From Acidobacteriaceae bacterium (GTDB taxonomy: Bacteria; Acidobacteriota; Terriglobia; Terriglobales; Acidobacteriaceae), in NCBI GenBank assembly GCA_003160215.1, contig PLQW01000234.1, forward strand, positions 1 to 55,118: a stretch of 55,118 nt of DNA, read 5' to 3'. A model generated the notes under the pieces. That model did not search any database. It saw only the letters and a list, made by a program, of their open reading frames with translations, and had not been told where the DNA came from. A program made the position numbers and the translations under genes. Below, one piece after another: positions 26,615-35,499 of this stretch. Positions within the stretch are counted from its first letter, which is position 1, and every line of letters starts with the position of its first letter.

Positions 26615-27826
26615 GTGCTTCCGCACCGTATCGAGTTCGTCCCTGACCGCGACGCTGACCTGTTCGCCGCCGTGCCGGGGAGTGCTGCGGTGTTTCTGCT
26701 GCGTGGAAAGGACGAGGCCGGCGAGCCGTACGTCAGCAAAACCTCGAACTTGCGCCGCCGCTTGCGCCGCCTGCTCGGCCTCCTCGATGGACACACCCGC
26801 AAGCTGAACCTGCGCGAGCGCGTGCGCTGGGTCGAGTGGACCGCCATCGGCTCCGACTTCGAAGCGTCGTTCCTGCTCTACCAGACGCTGCGCCACGAAT
26901 TTCCCAAGGCCTACGACAGACGCCTGCGCCTGCGTTTCGCGCCGCTGGTCAAGCTGATCCTCGATAATCCTTACCCGCGTGCGATGGTCACTACGCGCAT
27001 CAGTGCGGTGAAGGGCAATGCGCAATACTTCGGTCCGTTCGCCACCCGCGCCGCCGCCGAGAAGTTCGCCAACGATGCGCTCGACCTGTTCAAGATGCGC
27101 CGCTGCATCGACGATCTCCATCCCGACCCGCAATTCCCCGGCTGTATTTATTCCGAGATGAAGATGTGCCTGGCGCCTTGCTTCAAGGGATGCAGCGACG
27201 AGGAATACGCGAACGAAGTGGGGCGCGTGCAACAGTTTTTCGAAACCGGCGGGCAGTCGCTGGTGCGCGAGATCGAGCGGCAGCGCAACGATGCTTCGAC
27301 CAATCTCGATTTCGAGGCTGCCGCCGCCCTGCACACCCGCCTGGAGAAGGTGAAGGCCGCCGCCGCGCAGTTGCCGGACATCGTGCGCCGTCTAGACGAA
27401 CTCAACGGCGTGATGGTGCAGCCCTCGGCGGAGCGCGAATCGGTAGCGCTGTTCAAGATCGTTGCCGGGCGAATCTGTCCCGCGGTCGCGCTCAACGTCG
27501 GCCAACCGGTCAGCGCCGGGCATCTCACCTCGAGGCCGCAATCGATGGAGTCGCGCATCACCGAAGCGCTCGCTGTGGTCGAAGCCCCCAAGCTGCGCTC
27601 CGCGCTGGAGTGGATGGAGCACCTCGCGCTACTGAAGCGCTGGTACTACCGCACCATCAAAGTCGGAGAATTGTTTCTTGCCGAAAACGGCGAGCTGCCA
27701 ATGCGGCGCGTGGTGCGTGGCGTGTCGCGGGTCTTTCGCGGCGAGAAGCCCGCCGGCGACCTGAGCGAAACCGCGGGAGACTACTGGAAATTCCGGGCGC
27801 GTGAGGCTGGACTGACGGAAGGCTAA
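26615..27826 (+). CDS. UvrC-like protein without endonuclease C-terminus; degenerate GIY-YIG
   Basis: A 403-residue protein resembling the N-terminal two-thirds of excinuclease UvrC. It has a GIY-YIG-like domain (~15-105), the region FGPFATRAAAEKFANDALDLF, the cysteine cluster C-I-Y-S-E-M-K-M-CLAPC and C, and a UVR-type helical hairpin (DFEAAAALHTRLEKV). The RNase H-like 5'-nuclease and helix-hairpin-helix ends of UvrC are missing. The GIY-YIG core is eroded: GxY is AVFLL, and YVGK is YVSK. Nuclease activity may be lost. Start GTG 26615. It may be a Cho-like or repurposed UvrC relative. Confidence 0.75.
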   Translation: MLPHRIEFVPDRDADLFAAVPGSAAVFLLRGKDEAGEPYVSKTSNLRRRLRRLLGLLDGHTRKLNLRERVRWVEWTAIGSDFEASFLLYQTLRHEFPKAYDRRLRLRFAPLVKLILDNPYPRAMVTTRISAVKGNAQYFGPFATRAAAEKFANDALDLFKMRRCIDDLHPDPQFPGCIYSEMKMCLAPCFKGCSDEEYANEVGRVQQFFETGGQSLVREIERQRNDASTNLDFEAAAALHTRLEKVKAAAAQLPDIVRRLDELNGVMVQPSAERESVALFKIVAGRICPAVALNVGQPVSAGHLTSRPQSMESRITEALAVVEAPKLRSALEWMEHLALLKRWYYRTIKVGELFLAENGELPMRRVVRGVSRVFRGEKPAGDLSETAGDYWKFRAREAGLTEG

Positions 27827-27837
27827 GCAACCAGATC

Positions 27838-28266
27838 TAATCAACCACGGATTGACACGGATTCCCACGGATTTTCTTTTGATCATTGTCCAGAAGCATC
27901 CGGCGAAACTGAGGACGGACGCCGAAGTTGAGCAATAGGCCGACTTCGAAGTCAGTGGTTTTGAGGTAATTTAACAATTGTGCTTCATGCATGCGGTCCA
28001 GAGTGCGCGCATTTGAGTTCTACAATGACTGTGTTCTGCACAAGGAGGTCGGTGCGGAACACTCCCACAACTTGCCCCCGAAATGTGACCTGACAAGCTT
28101 TCTCGCGATCAACGGATAGACCTTTCGACTGTAGAACAACACGCAGGGCATCCCGATACACCGACTCTAGAAACCCGTGCCCAAGCTCGTTGTAGACATC
28201 GTAGAAGCTGCCAATAATTGCCTCCGTAATGTCGGCGTATTTCAGCTTAGTGCCATCGTTCATCAT
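27838..28266 (-). pseudogene. GxxExxY-family protein with a one-base frameshift
   Basis: GxxExxY proteins are ~125 residues with a nuclease-like core. The N-terminal part reads ADITEAIIGSFYDVYNELGH, GFLESVYRDAL (the G-x2-E-x2-Y signature) and DLLVQNTVIVELK. After LK an extra T at 28011 shifts the frame to a premature stop at 27985. In the next frame the family's usual end follows: ARTLDRMHEAQLLNYLKTTD, then FEVGLLLNFG and RPQFRRMLLDN, finishing at 27838. The ATG at 28266 has a GAGGT ribosome site. The gene is bracketed by inverted CRCGGAT arms (27843-27873 and 28278-28310). Confidence 0.85.
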
Positions 28267-28310
28267 GAATACCTCAATCAATCCGTGTTCATCCGTGGAG
28301 ATCCGTGGTT
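27843..28310. mobile_element. Putative mobile unit: GxxExxY gene between CRCGGAT inverted arms (copy A3)
   Basis: Left arm AACCACGGATTGACACGGAT plus CCCACGGAT; right arm ATCCGTGTTCATCCGTGGAG and ATCCGTGGTT, its inverse. The same arms in A1, A2 and A4 enclose only 25-80 bases with no gene. A3 therefore looks like the gene-bearing version. No target-site duplication or transposase was identified, so mobility is inferred. Confidence 0.5.
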
Positions 28311-28330
28311 AATAGATGTTAATCCGCGGT

Positions 28331-29866
28331 TCAAGCTTTCTGTGGGTGCTTCTTGTTCACCACCCGCAAGCCATTGCGCCAGCGCTCATCCACCTGCACC
28401 AGCGTCCACTCGATGCGCGGCGAGAGGTAGCGCAGCAGAACGTCGCTGGCAGGATGTACTCGCAACGCCGGAGCGACCAGAAACAAAAGCGGCGGGGCGC
28501 TGGAGAGTTCGCGGCCGGCGAAGTATCCGTTGCGCGCGAATTCGCCGTGCTGCTGATGCCAGCGGACTCGCGCCCAGTAGTCGAGCCCTTGCAGCGGCAA
28601 GTGAATGTCCTCGTTGGCCTTCAGCTCCAGAATGGCCAGCCGGCCGTCGAGCGTGCACGTGAGCACGTCGAGCATGGCACGATCGGAGGCCGCGAATGCC
28701 GGCACCTGCGAGTACACGAAGCGGCCATCGAGCCGCTCGTCGATCACGCGAACGTCGCGCGTGACCAGGGTTTCCAGCCAGCGCTCGGGAGCCAGCCGGA
28801 AGAACAAGTTGGTAGGCGAGCCGTCGGGTTGGCGCTGCTCGAGGATGCCCTGCACCAGCTCACCAAACAGCGCTTCGGTGCTTTCGTCCAACACATACTC
28901 CGCCGAGCCGATGCCGAAGACAATCGACTCGGCGTTGCGGAACGATCCTGAAACTGGAGTCAGGCAGGCGCGAGCAAATTCCAGTCCGAAGAGCCGGAAC
29001 ACGATCTCGGAGGCGGACTCGACCGTGATCTCCGCCGCAGGCGCCAGGGCGTGAATGCGCGCAATAGACGCAGCGAAGCGCTGGCGCGCACCCTCCGCGT
29101 CTACCGCATGTGTCAGGCGCGTGACGATGTTGCCGGTATCGGCAAGGTCGAGCGGTTCGCACAGCTCGGAGCGTTCGTCAAGTTCATAGAGCTGCCACTT
29201 GGCGGCTTCAGGATGAAGATGCGCCGCGCGCTGGCGCACGATCTCCGCCCGTCCGGGCGGCAGGAACAGCTTCAGCCCTTCCACGTGAGCTCGCCCGGCG
29301 AGCTGCTGCCGCTGGTAGTCCATCCAGAGAATGCCGAAGGTGAGCACCGCATCCACTGACGACTGCGTCTCCTCGGCGTTGACCCCGAGCACGGCAAACG
29401 CCGACTGCCCAGCCCGCAGCACGGCGCGCGTGTACACCTGGCTGAATGAATGTTCCAGATCCGGGCTGGCGCTTAAGTGCTCGATCTTGAACCCGGGATA
29501 CTCGTGCAGCAAGACCCGCTCCAGCAGGTGCTGATACCGTGCGCGAGCCGCGTGCTTGGCGGCGCCCTTGCGGCGGTCACGGTCGGCGCAGATCTCCAGC
29601 ACCCTGGGCTGCGACTGCCCAAAGCGCATCACGCTAAGGCGCAGGGTTCGGCCCTTCACTTCCGCATCGAGCACCCGGCGCACGGCATTGCGCTCCTCCG
29701 ACCACAGATGCAGAATGCACTTGCCTTCGCCGGATACGGAGTACTTCGCGGTAGCGAATTCAAACAGCAACTCGCCGTCTTCGATGGCCACAGCCTGGGG
29801 CGCGTCAGCCAGGAATTGCTCCAGGACTTTAGCCAGAAAGTTGGGCGAAATGGCGCTGTTTTGCAC
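28331..29866 (-). CDS. Hypothetical protein with C-terminal nuclease-like ELK motif
   Basis: A 511-residue soluble protein of unknown family. The first 380 residues give no clear domain. Residues ~415-450 read AMLDVLTCTLDGRLAILELK, then ANEDIHLPLQGLDYW. An Asp followed ~14 residues later by E-x-K in a beta strand, then a glutamine-containing helix, is the layout of PD-(D/E)XK folds such as NucS/DUF91-type proteins. It lies just upstream of the GxxExxY gene on the same strand. Probably a conserved housekeeping-type hypothetical rather than a mobile gene, given its host-like composition. Confidence 0.6.
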   Translation of the reverse strand: MQNSAISPNFLAKVLEQFLADAPQAVAIEDGELLFEFATAKYSVSGEGKCILHLWSEERNAVRRVLDAEVKGRTLRLSVMRFGQSQPRVLEICADRDRRKGAAKHAARARYQHLLERVLLHEYPGFKIEHLSASPDLEHSFSQVYTRAVLRAGQSAFAVLGVNAEETQSSVDAVLTFGILWMDYQRQQLAGRAHVEGLKLFLPPGRAEIVRQRAAHLHPEAAKWQLYELDERSELCEPLDLADTGNIVTRLTHAVDAEGARQRFAASIARIHALAPAAEITVESASEIVFRLFGLEFARACLTPVSGSFRNAESIVFGIGSAEYVLDESTEALFGELVQGILEQRQPDGSPTNLFFRLAPERWLETLVTRDVRVIDERLDGRFVYSQVPAFAASDRAMLDVLTCTLDGRLAILELKANEDIHLPLQGLDYWARVRWHQQHGEFARNGYFAGRELSSAPPLLFLVAPALRVHPASDVLLRYLSPRIEWTLVQVDERWRNGLRVVNKKHPQKA

Positions 29867-29939
29867 GATGAAAGCGGTCCGAGTTTATTTTGAAGGATAA
29901 TCGCCTGGTTTTAAAAAGTAATGTATTGCGACACTCAGC

Positions 29940-30060
29940 TTTGAAGGGGCGCAGCTTTAGCAGGTTGCCGAAAAAGTGAACGATGGATGTTGTCTCCGTA
30001 GCGCGGACTTGAAGGGGCGCACCTTAAGGGCCTGCCCTGAGCCCGTCGAAGGGCGCGCCG
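29940..30060. repeat. Two copies of the GAAGGGGCGCACCTT repeat family
   Basis: TTGAAGGGGCGCAGCTTTAG at 29940 and CTTGAAGGGGCGCACCTTAA at 30009, the latter merging into a CCTGAGCCCGTCGAAGGG unit. The 449-base gap 29867-30315 otherwise shows no gene. Confidence 0.6.
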
Positions 30061-30315
30061 GCAAGTCCTTTTATTCTTGTCGTCCCGAGCCGGCGGATTG
30101 GGGTAAAGTTCAGCCGGCGAGGGAATCTACTTTTCGCACCTTCTCCCCAGCTGTGAAGCCGTGCCCTTTCAAAACACGACTTATCTCATTCCCTTCACGG
30201 GAAAGGGTAATTCAACCATGAGCATACCGCATCTTCCAACGGCACAGCCCTGTGTGATAATCAAAGGTTCGGATCTGGGCCGTCAGCCGCGTCTTCTCCG
30301 GCGGTCGAACATCCA

Positions 30316-31755
30316 ATGAGTGTGACTATGGACAAGAAGTTCTTTTTCGAGCGCTACGGAATGACGCAAGCCGATGTCGAACGCTACCTCTCCGCGGCAC
30401 TCTCCGCTGGCGGCGACTTCGCCGACCTTTATTTTGAATACCAGACCTCCACCTCGGTTTCGCTTGATGAGAGCATGGTGAAGTCGGCCACGCAGGGCAT
30501 CTCGGTGGGCTGCGGAGTGCGGGTGTTGTCGGGGGAACGCACCGGTTACGCCTACACCGACGATCTTTCGCCGCAACGCCTTCTGCACGCCGCCAGGACC
30601 GCGGCGCTAATCGCCAGCGGTCCGGCGAAGCAACCGGTTGTGGGCCTGACTAACAAGCCGGCGCACAATCTTTATCCTGTGCCGCTGCCATCGGTGGAAG
30701 CCGAAGTTCTGGCCAAGGTTGACCTGGTGCAGCGTGCCGACAAAGCGGCGCGCGCCTACGATCCGCGCATTCATGAAGTACGCGTGAGCTACGCCGATGA
30801 GTTGCGGCGCATCCTGGTGATTGGTTCCGACGGCAGCTTTGCCGAGGATGCTCAGCCCCTGGCGCGCATGAGCGTCTTCTGCATCGCCAAGGACGAGGTT
30901 GCCGGCTCGGCACGGGGCACCGCAGGTGGCGGCGGCCGTGTAGCCCTGGATTATTTCCAGGGCGAGGCGTCGCCTGAGCACTTCGCCAAGGAAGCGGGAC
31001 GGCAGGCCATCATTCAGCTCGACGCGCGTGAGGCGCCGGCCGGTGAAATGGAAGTGGTGCTCGGTCCGGGGTGGCCCGGGATCCTGCTGCACGAAGCCAT
31101 CGGACATGGCCTGGAAGCCGACTTCAATCGTAAGAAGACTTCTGCGTTCTCGGGAATGCTGGGCCGGCGCGTCGCCAGCGACAAATGCACCGTGGTGGAC
31201 AACGGCACCATGCCGGGCCGTCGCGGCTCGCTCAACGTGGACGACGAAGGCAACCAGACCGAGAACACGGTGCTCATCGAGAACGGCATCCTCAAGGCCT
31301 ATCTCTCCGACAAGTTGTCGTCGCGCCTGATGGGCATTCCCAACACCGGCAACGGCCGTCGCGAGAGCTATCAGCACATCCCCATTCCGCGCATGACCAA
31401 CACTTACATGCTCGCCGGGCAGGACTCGCCGGAAGACATTATTAAGTCGGTGAAGTACGGCGTTTACGCGGCGAACTTCGGCGGGGGGCAGGTGGACATC
31501 ACCAACGGCAAGTTCGTCTTCTCCGCCTCGGAAGCGTATCTGATCGAGAACGGCATCATTACTTCGCCGCTGAAGAACGCGACGCTCATTGGGAATGGGC
31601 CAGATGTGCTGACCCGAGTCTCAATGGTCGGCAGCGATCTGCAACTCGACGAGGGTGTCGGGACCTGTGGCAAGGATGGACAGTCGGTGCCAGTCGGCGT
31701 GGGTATTCCCACGCTCAAGGTAGACCGGCTCACCGTCGGGGGGACTGGCGGGTAA
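30316..31755 (+). CDS. tldD: TldD metalloprotease subunit
   Basis: Catalytic half of the TldD/TldE protease, which trims unfolded or extended peptides (CcdA degradation, microcin maturation and similar modified peptides). The 479-residue protein carries the zinc-site motif HEAIGHGLEADFNRKKTS (HExxxGHGLE), plus GDFADLYFE near the N-terminus and a GGGQVDI C-terminal segment. It starts MSVTMDKKFFFERYG from 30316; an in-frame ATG at 30328 is an alternative. It precedes tldE by ~200 bases, with a CRCGGAT element between them. Confidence 0.95.
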   Translation: MSVTMDKKFFFERYGMTQADVERYLSAALSAGGDFADLYFEYQTSTSVSLDESMVKSATQGISVGCGVRVLSGERTGYAYTDDLSPQRLLHAARTAALIASGPAKQPVVGLTNKPAHNLYPVPLPSVEAEVLAKVDLVQRADKAARAYDPRIHEVRVSYADELRRILVIGSDGSFAEDAQPLARMSVFCIAKDEVAGSARGTAGGGGRVALDYFQGEASPEHFAKEAGRQAIIQLDAREAPAGEMEVVLGPGWPGILLHEAIGHGLEADFNRKKTSAFSGMLGRRVASDKCTVVDNGTMPGRRGSLNVDDEGNQTENTVLIENGILKAYLSDKLSSRLMGIPNTGNGRRESYQHIPIPRMTNTYMLAGQDSPEDIIKSVKYGVYAANFGGGQVDITNGKFVFSASEAYLIENGIITSPLKNATLIGNGPDVLTRVSMVGSDLQLDEGVGTCGKDGQSVPVGVGIPTLKVDRLTVGGTGG

Positions 31756-31765
31756 ACCGAAAGGC

Positions 31766-31907
31766 AACCGCGGATTGCACGGATAACGCGGATACGACTT
31801 AGAACGAAAAAGCCTTTTCGGTTTTTGCTAAGACCGTTGGTCTACTGAGAAAACGTTTCTTTGTTTACTTCATCCAGGTCCGCGTTCATCCGCGAAAATC
31901 CGCGGTT
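31766..31907. repeat. CRCGGAT inverted-repeat element between tldD and tldE (copy A4)
   Basis: Left arm AACCGCGGATTGCACGGATA plus CGCGGAT; right arm CCGCGTTCATCCGCGAAAAT then CCGCGGTT. The ~80-base interior contains a smaller foldback (AAAAAGCCTTTTCGGTTTTT). It interrupts what would otherwise be a compact operon. Confidence 0.8.
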
Positions 31908-31922
31908 AATTCGCTTTTGATA

Positions 31923-31937
31923 TCTCACAATGTGGGA
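31923..31937. promoter_or_regulatory. Palindromic site TCTCACAATGTGGGA, copy 3, upstream of tldE
   Basis: Ends 24 bases before the tldE ATG. Same motif as 12051-12065 and 12396-12410. Its position suggests a separate control point for tldE inside the tldD-tldE pair. Confidence 0.45.
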
Positions 31938-31961
31938 CTGCTAAGGGACGAACTTGATCTT

Positions 31962-33356
31962 ATGAATTTTTCTACCCAGGAACGCGAAATCGGAACCCAG
32001 TCGGGCTCTACAGATCTGAAGGAAATTGCGGCCGACGTTGTCCGCCGCGCCATGCAGGGCGGAGCTACCGCCGCTGAAGCCGTCGCCATGGACGGCAGCG
32101 AATTCTCCACCGTGGTCCGTCTCGGCGAAGTGGAGACGCTGAAGGAATCCGGCTCCAAGGCCATCGGCGTCCGTGTTTTTTTCGGACAGCGCGCCGCCAG
32201 CACCTACTCCAGCGATTTGACGCCGGAAGGCGTGAAGCAGTTGGTGGACTCGGCGCTGGCGCTGGCTAAGATCACCAGCGAGGATCCGTTCGCCGGAATT
32301 CCAGAAGTTTCGCAGCTCGGCAAACTTGAGGGCGACCTCGACCTTTATTACGACGATGTCTACTCGCTTTCCACCGCCGATCGCATCGACTACGCGCGCC
32401 GTGCCGAGAAAGCGGCCCTCGACGCCGACCCGCGCATCGTCAACTCCGAGGGCGGCACCTTCGACGCCGCCATCGGCTACAAGGTGCTGGCCAATTCGCA
32501 CGGGTTCGTCGGCGACTACCAGCGCTCCTATTGCTCGGTTTCGGCCGTACCCATCGCGCAGGTCGAAGGCTCGTCGATGCAGCGCGACTACTGGTATTCG
32601 GTCGCGATGACGCTGAAGAAGCTGGAGTCGCCGGAAGAAGTCGGCAAGATCGCCGCGCAGCGGACCTTGCGGCGCATCGGAGCGCGCAAGGTGAAGACTG
32701 CAAAAGTTCCCATCGTGTTCGAGCGCACCGTCGCCGGAGCGCTGGTCGGCCACATCTTCGAAGCGGTCAACGGCGACTCGATCTATCGCGGCGCCTCGTT
32801 CCTTACCGGCAAGCTGAACGAGAAGATTGCAGGCGACAACATCAACGTGGTGGACGACGGCACCATGCGCGGCGGCTTTGGCACCAGCCCGTTCGATTCC
32901 GAAGGCGTTCCCAGCCGCAAGACTGTTGTGGTCGAAAACGGCGTGCTTAAGTCGTACCTGCTGAATACCTACACCGCGAAAAAGCTGAACATGCAGACCA
33001 CCGGCAACGCTTCGCGCGGCCTGGCGGGAACGCCGGGCATCGGTCCGGGCAACTTCTTTCTCCAGCCGGGCGCGAAGAGCCTGGAGCAGATCATTGGCGA
33101 CATCAAGGAAGGTCTGTTCGTCACCGAGTTTCTCGGCTTCGGCGTGAACCTGGTGACCGGCGACTTCTCGCGCGGCGCCAGCGGCCTTTGGATCGAGAAC
33201 GGCGAACTCACCTATCCGGTGGAGGAGATCACCGTCGCCGGAAACTTGAAAGACATGTTCTTCAACATTGCGGAGATCGGCAACGACCTCGAATTCCGCG
33301 GCGCCATCGCCTCACCCACGCTGCGGATCGATGGCATGACAGTGGCGGGAGAATAA
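31962..33356 (+). CDS. tldE: TldE (PmbA) protease partner subunit
   Basis: Non-catalytic half of TldD/TldE. The 464-residue protein from ATG 31962 shares the family fold (DLKEIAADVVRRAMQGGATA, SKAIGVRVFFGQRAASTYSS, VVDDGTMRGGFGTSPFDSEG, TGNASRGLAGTPGIGPGN). At the place of the TldD HExxxH helix it has VAGALVGHIFEAVNG, lacking the zinc glutamate/histidine pair, as expected for TldE. An upstream in-frame TTG at 31917 overlaps the palindromic operator-like site and is disfavoured. It converges with the GloVer-repeat gene. Confidence 0.93.
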   Translation: MNFSTQEREIGTQSGSTDLKEIAADVVRRAMQGGATAAEAVAMDGSEFSTVVRLGEVETLKESGSKAIGVRVFFGQRAASTYSSDLTPEGVKQLVDSALALAKITSEDPFAGIPEVSQLGKLEGDLDLYYDDVYSLSTADRIDYARRAEKAALDADPRIVNSEGGTFDAAIGYKVLANSHGFVGDYQRSYCSVSAVPIAQVEGSSMQRDYWYSVAMTLKKLESPEEVGKIAAQRTLRRIGARKVKTAKVPIVFERTVAGALVGHIFEAVNGDSIYRGASFLTGKLNEKIAGDNINVVDDGTMRGGFGTSPFDSEGVPSRKTVVVENGVLKSYLLNTYTAKKLNMQTTGNASRGLAGTPGIGPGNFFLQPGAKSLEQIIGDIKEGLFVTEFLGFGVNLVTGDFSRGASGLWIENGELTYPVEEITVAGNLKDMFFNIAEIGNDLEFRGAIASPTLRIDGMTVAGE

Positions 33357-33376
33357 ATCGGCTTTTCAAAAGCGAC

Positions 33377-33404
33377 GGCCGGCACGTAATTTGCGATGCC
33401 GGCC
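33377..33404. terminator. Hairpin between convergent tldE and GloVer gene
   Basis: 8-bp perfect stem GGCCGGCA / TGCCGGCC with a 12-base loop, sitting between the two stop codons. There is a weak T-rich tail on the minus side (CTTTTG). Confidence 0.4.
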
Positions 33405-33427
33405 GGGGTGACCTTGCGGAACTTCAG

Positions 33428-34756
33428 TTACGGCGTGATCTCCCAGACGACACCATAGCCACTATAACCTTGACCGGCTCCGCCCCATGGCGTAACGCCG
33501 AAAAGGTCGCCGTGCCCGTCCAGCACCACACTGCCCTGCGGCTGTCCTCCGTCAATCCCGCCAGCGAAGTCGTACAGGTCGGTGTATGTCCAGCCGCCGC
33601 TTCCAGGGGTTAGCTTGAAAATAGAACCCCATCCGTACGCTCCGTCCTCCCGCGCAGTGCCGTAAAGGTTGCCAGCGGTGTCGATGGTCAGCCTGCCTAC
33701 AGGTCCGGCAGCCCCAGAAAGACTGTGAAGCAAAGTAAACGTCCAGCCGTTGGATGAACGCACTAGCTCGTAAACCGTTCCACCGCCTCCACTACCACCA
33801 GAGTAGGTCGCCCCGTAGAGATTGCCCGACTGATCAAAGACCAGGTCGCTCGGTCCCGAACCGTCGCTTCCGCACTGGAAACTGTACAGAGTATTCTCAG
33901 TCCAACCGAATCCGGATGGTGAGAGCCGGAAAACTGTACCGCACCCGGCGGCTCCTCCTCCAGCCGTACCGTAAAGATTGCCGACCGTGTCGAAGATCAC
34001 GCCGCCTGGCCCTCCACCATCATTCCCGCCGGTGAAGCTGTAAAGAACGGTTTCTGTCCAGTTGCTACCCGAGGGAGACAGTTTGTACACGGTACCGTAA
34101 CCGTAACCTCCGTTACCGCTGCCTCCGCCGAGCCACGTCGTGCCGTAGATATTGCCGTCACGGTCGAAGACGACAGGACTAACTGGATAGAGTCCATCGC
34201 TGCCTCCCAGGAACCGATGGAGCACAATCTCCGTCCAAAGGCACGAGCCTGCGCGACAGCGCGAGGCGGACGCTATGGGGCGCAGACTGTAGACTGTACC
34301 CCCGTCCACGTAGCCACCACCACCGTACTCTGTCGCGCCGTAGAATATCCCGTTCGCGCCTATGCTCACTCCCGATAGCGGATGAGCACCATCGGTGCCT
34401 CCAAGAAAGCTGTAGAGCGGACGCAGGACCCAGCCGGAGCCTCTGTTCCATAACTTGAAATCCGTGCCGCAGCCAATAGGGGCGCAATCATCTCTAGTGA
34501 AGCCGCCCTCGGCCGTCGTTCCGTAGAGATCGCCTGCGGCATCCATCCTTAAGTCAATCGGCAATATCCCGTCCGGTTCGTTCGTGAAGGTGTAGATCAC
34601 ATTGAATCTCTGGCCCTCTGCCGGCTGCGCCGTGACGGTTAGGAACAAGAATACGAATATGAGGAACAGCAGCAGAACCATGATGGCGAGCGCCGCACTG
34701 TCCGGTCGCAGCCTCGCACCGAACATCACGTTTGGAAATCGTCCCTTGTTGTGCAT
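33428..34756 (-). CDS. Secreted GloVer tandem-repeat protein (TIGR03803-like)
   Basis: A 442-residue exported protein. It has an N-terminal membrane/signal segment (AALAIMVLLLFLIFVFLFLT), then about seven tandem beta-propeller-like repeats of the pattern LYSF-GG-DG...P...D..GNLYGTT..GG-G-G-TVY-L-P. This Gly-aspartate-rich repeat is known from acidobacterial and planctomycete extracellular proteins (choice-of-anchor/GloVer type). The ATG at 34756 has a GAGGAGG ribosome site. Function is unknown; cell-surface or extracellular location is inferred. Confidence 0.85.
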   Translation of the reverse strand: MHNKGRFPNVMFGARLRPDSAALAIMVLLLFLIFVFLFLTVTAQPAEGQRFNVIYTFTNEPDGILPIDLRMDAAGDLYGTTAEGGFTRDDCAPIGCGTDFKLWNRGSGWVLRPLYSFLGGTDGAHPLSGVSIGANGIFYGATEYGGGGYVDGGTVYSLRPIASASRCRAGSCLWTEIVLHRFLGGSDGLYPVSPVVFDRDGNIYGTTWLGGGSGNGGYGYGTVYKLSPSGSNWTETVLYSFTGGNDGGGPGGVIFDTVGNLYGTAGGGAAGCGTVFRLSPSGFGWTENTLYSFQCGSDGSGPSDLVFDQSGNLYGATYSGGSGGGGTVYELVRSSNGWTFTLLHSLSGAAGPVGRLTIDTAGNLYGTAREDGAYGWGSIFKLTPGSGGWTYTDLYDFAGGIDGGQPQGSVVLDGHGDLFGVTPWGGAGQGYSGYGVVWEITP

Positions 34757-35499
34757 TGGATTACCTCCTCGCTATGTGTCGCAAAAGAAAACGGACCAAA
34801 GGAATGGGCGCACGCGGAGGTCTTGGGAGAAGGAAGAGGGTCTTGTTCGCGCGGACTCGACAGGAGTGGGTGGGAAAAAGGCCGGGCAAACTCCCCCGAG
34901 ACACCCATCAAAATTCCACGCTTGCGGCAAGCGTTTGTCAGTGACGTATGGGGCAGCGGCAAGTGATAACGGCAAAACTAGAAACGGCCGACACCCAATC
35001 CAGGATGCCAACCGGTGTGGACGCGAGTGAAGCACGATCAGCGAGATCAAGACCACCGAACCGAAGATCCCTTCACTCAGGCTGAAAGAGGGTGTGTGAG
35101 AGGTGTGCTGTTCCTAAAGGGACTCGGATCTATTCCCGCGTGACCCTGCACTTCGCCTGCGCCTCCGTGGTGGGCTAGTCTACAGTGTCGATGAACATAA
35201 TTCCCCACTGTACCGAGGTGCAAGAGTGAATCTCAATTTCTACTCCTGCATGTTCCCCCAAAGGCGCCGTGTTTGTTGAGAGTTTTCTTTTGGGATTCCG
35301 GCAGCGTCGGAGACTCGCGCATTGCCCTTGAAGTTTTCCATTGGCATACCTAAGATTTCTCCAGTAGGCAAGGCTAACTTGGTCGGATAAAACAAGAGTG
35401 GCTCGGGCGAGTGCAAGAGCAACGCGCTACAATGACCGGGCAGGCCGTCGGCCGTACTGGCCGCGCTCCGGCCCCGATGCGTCTCCAAGGAGGAAATCA
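34757..35499. other. Intergenic region between divergent secreted-protein genes
   Basis: 743 bases with no convincing gene. Short frames here have no ribosome sites or family features. It should contain the promoters for both the GloVer gene and the DUF3300 gene; a TACAAT hexamer at 35428-35433 is a weak -10 candidate for the latter. Confidence 0.45.

Noticed and set aside
22713-31907. CRCGGAT units as a CRISPR array
   Set aside because: Units are ~10 bases apart, inverted between arms and dispersed over 9 kb, with no regular spacers or cas genes.
35398-35499. Upstream extension of the DUF3300 protein to GTG 35398
   Set aside because: It would place an arginine-rich stretch before the signal peptide and ignore the strong AAGGAGG before ATG 35500.
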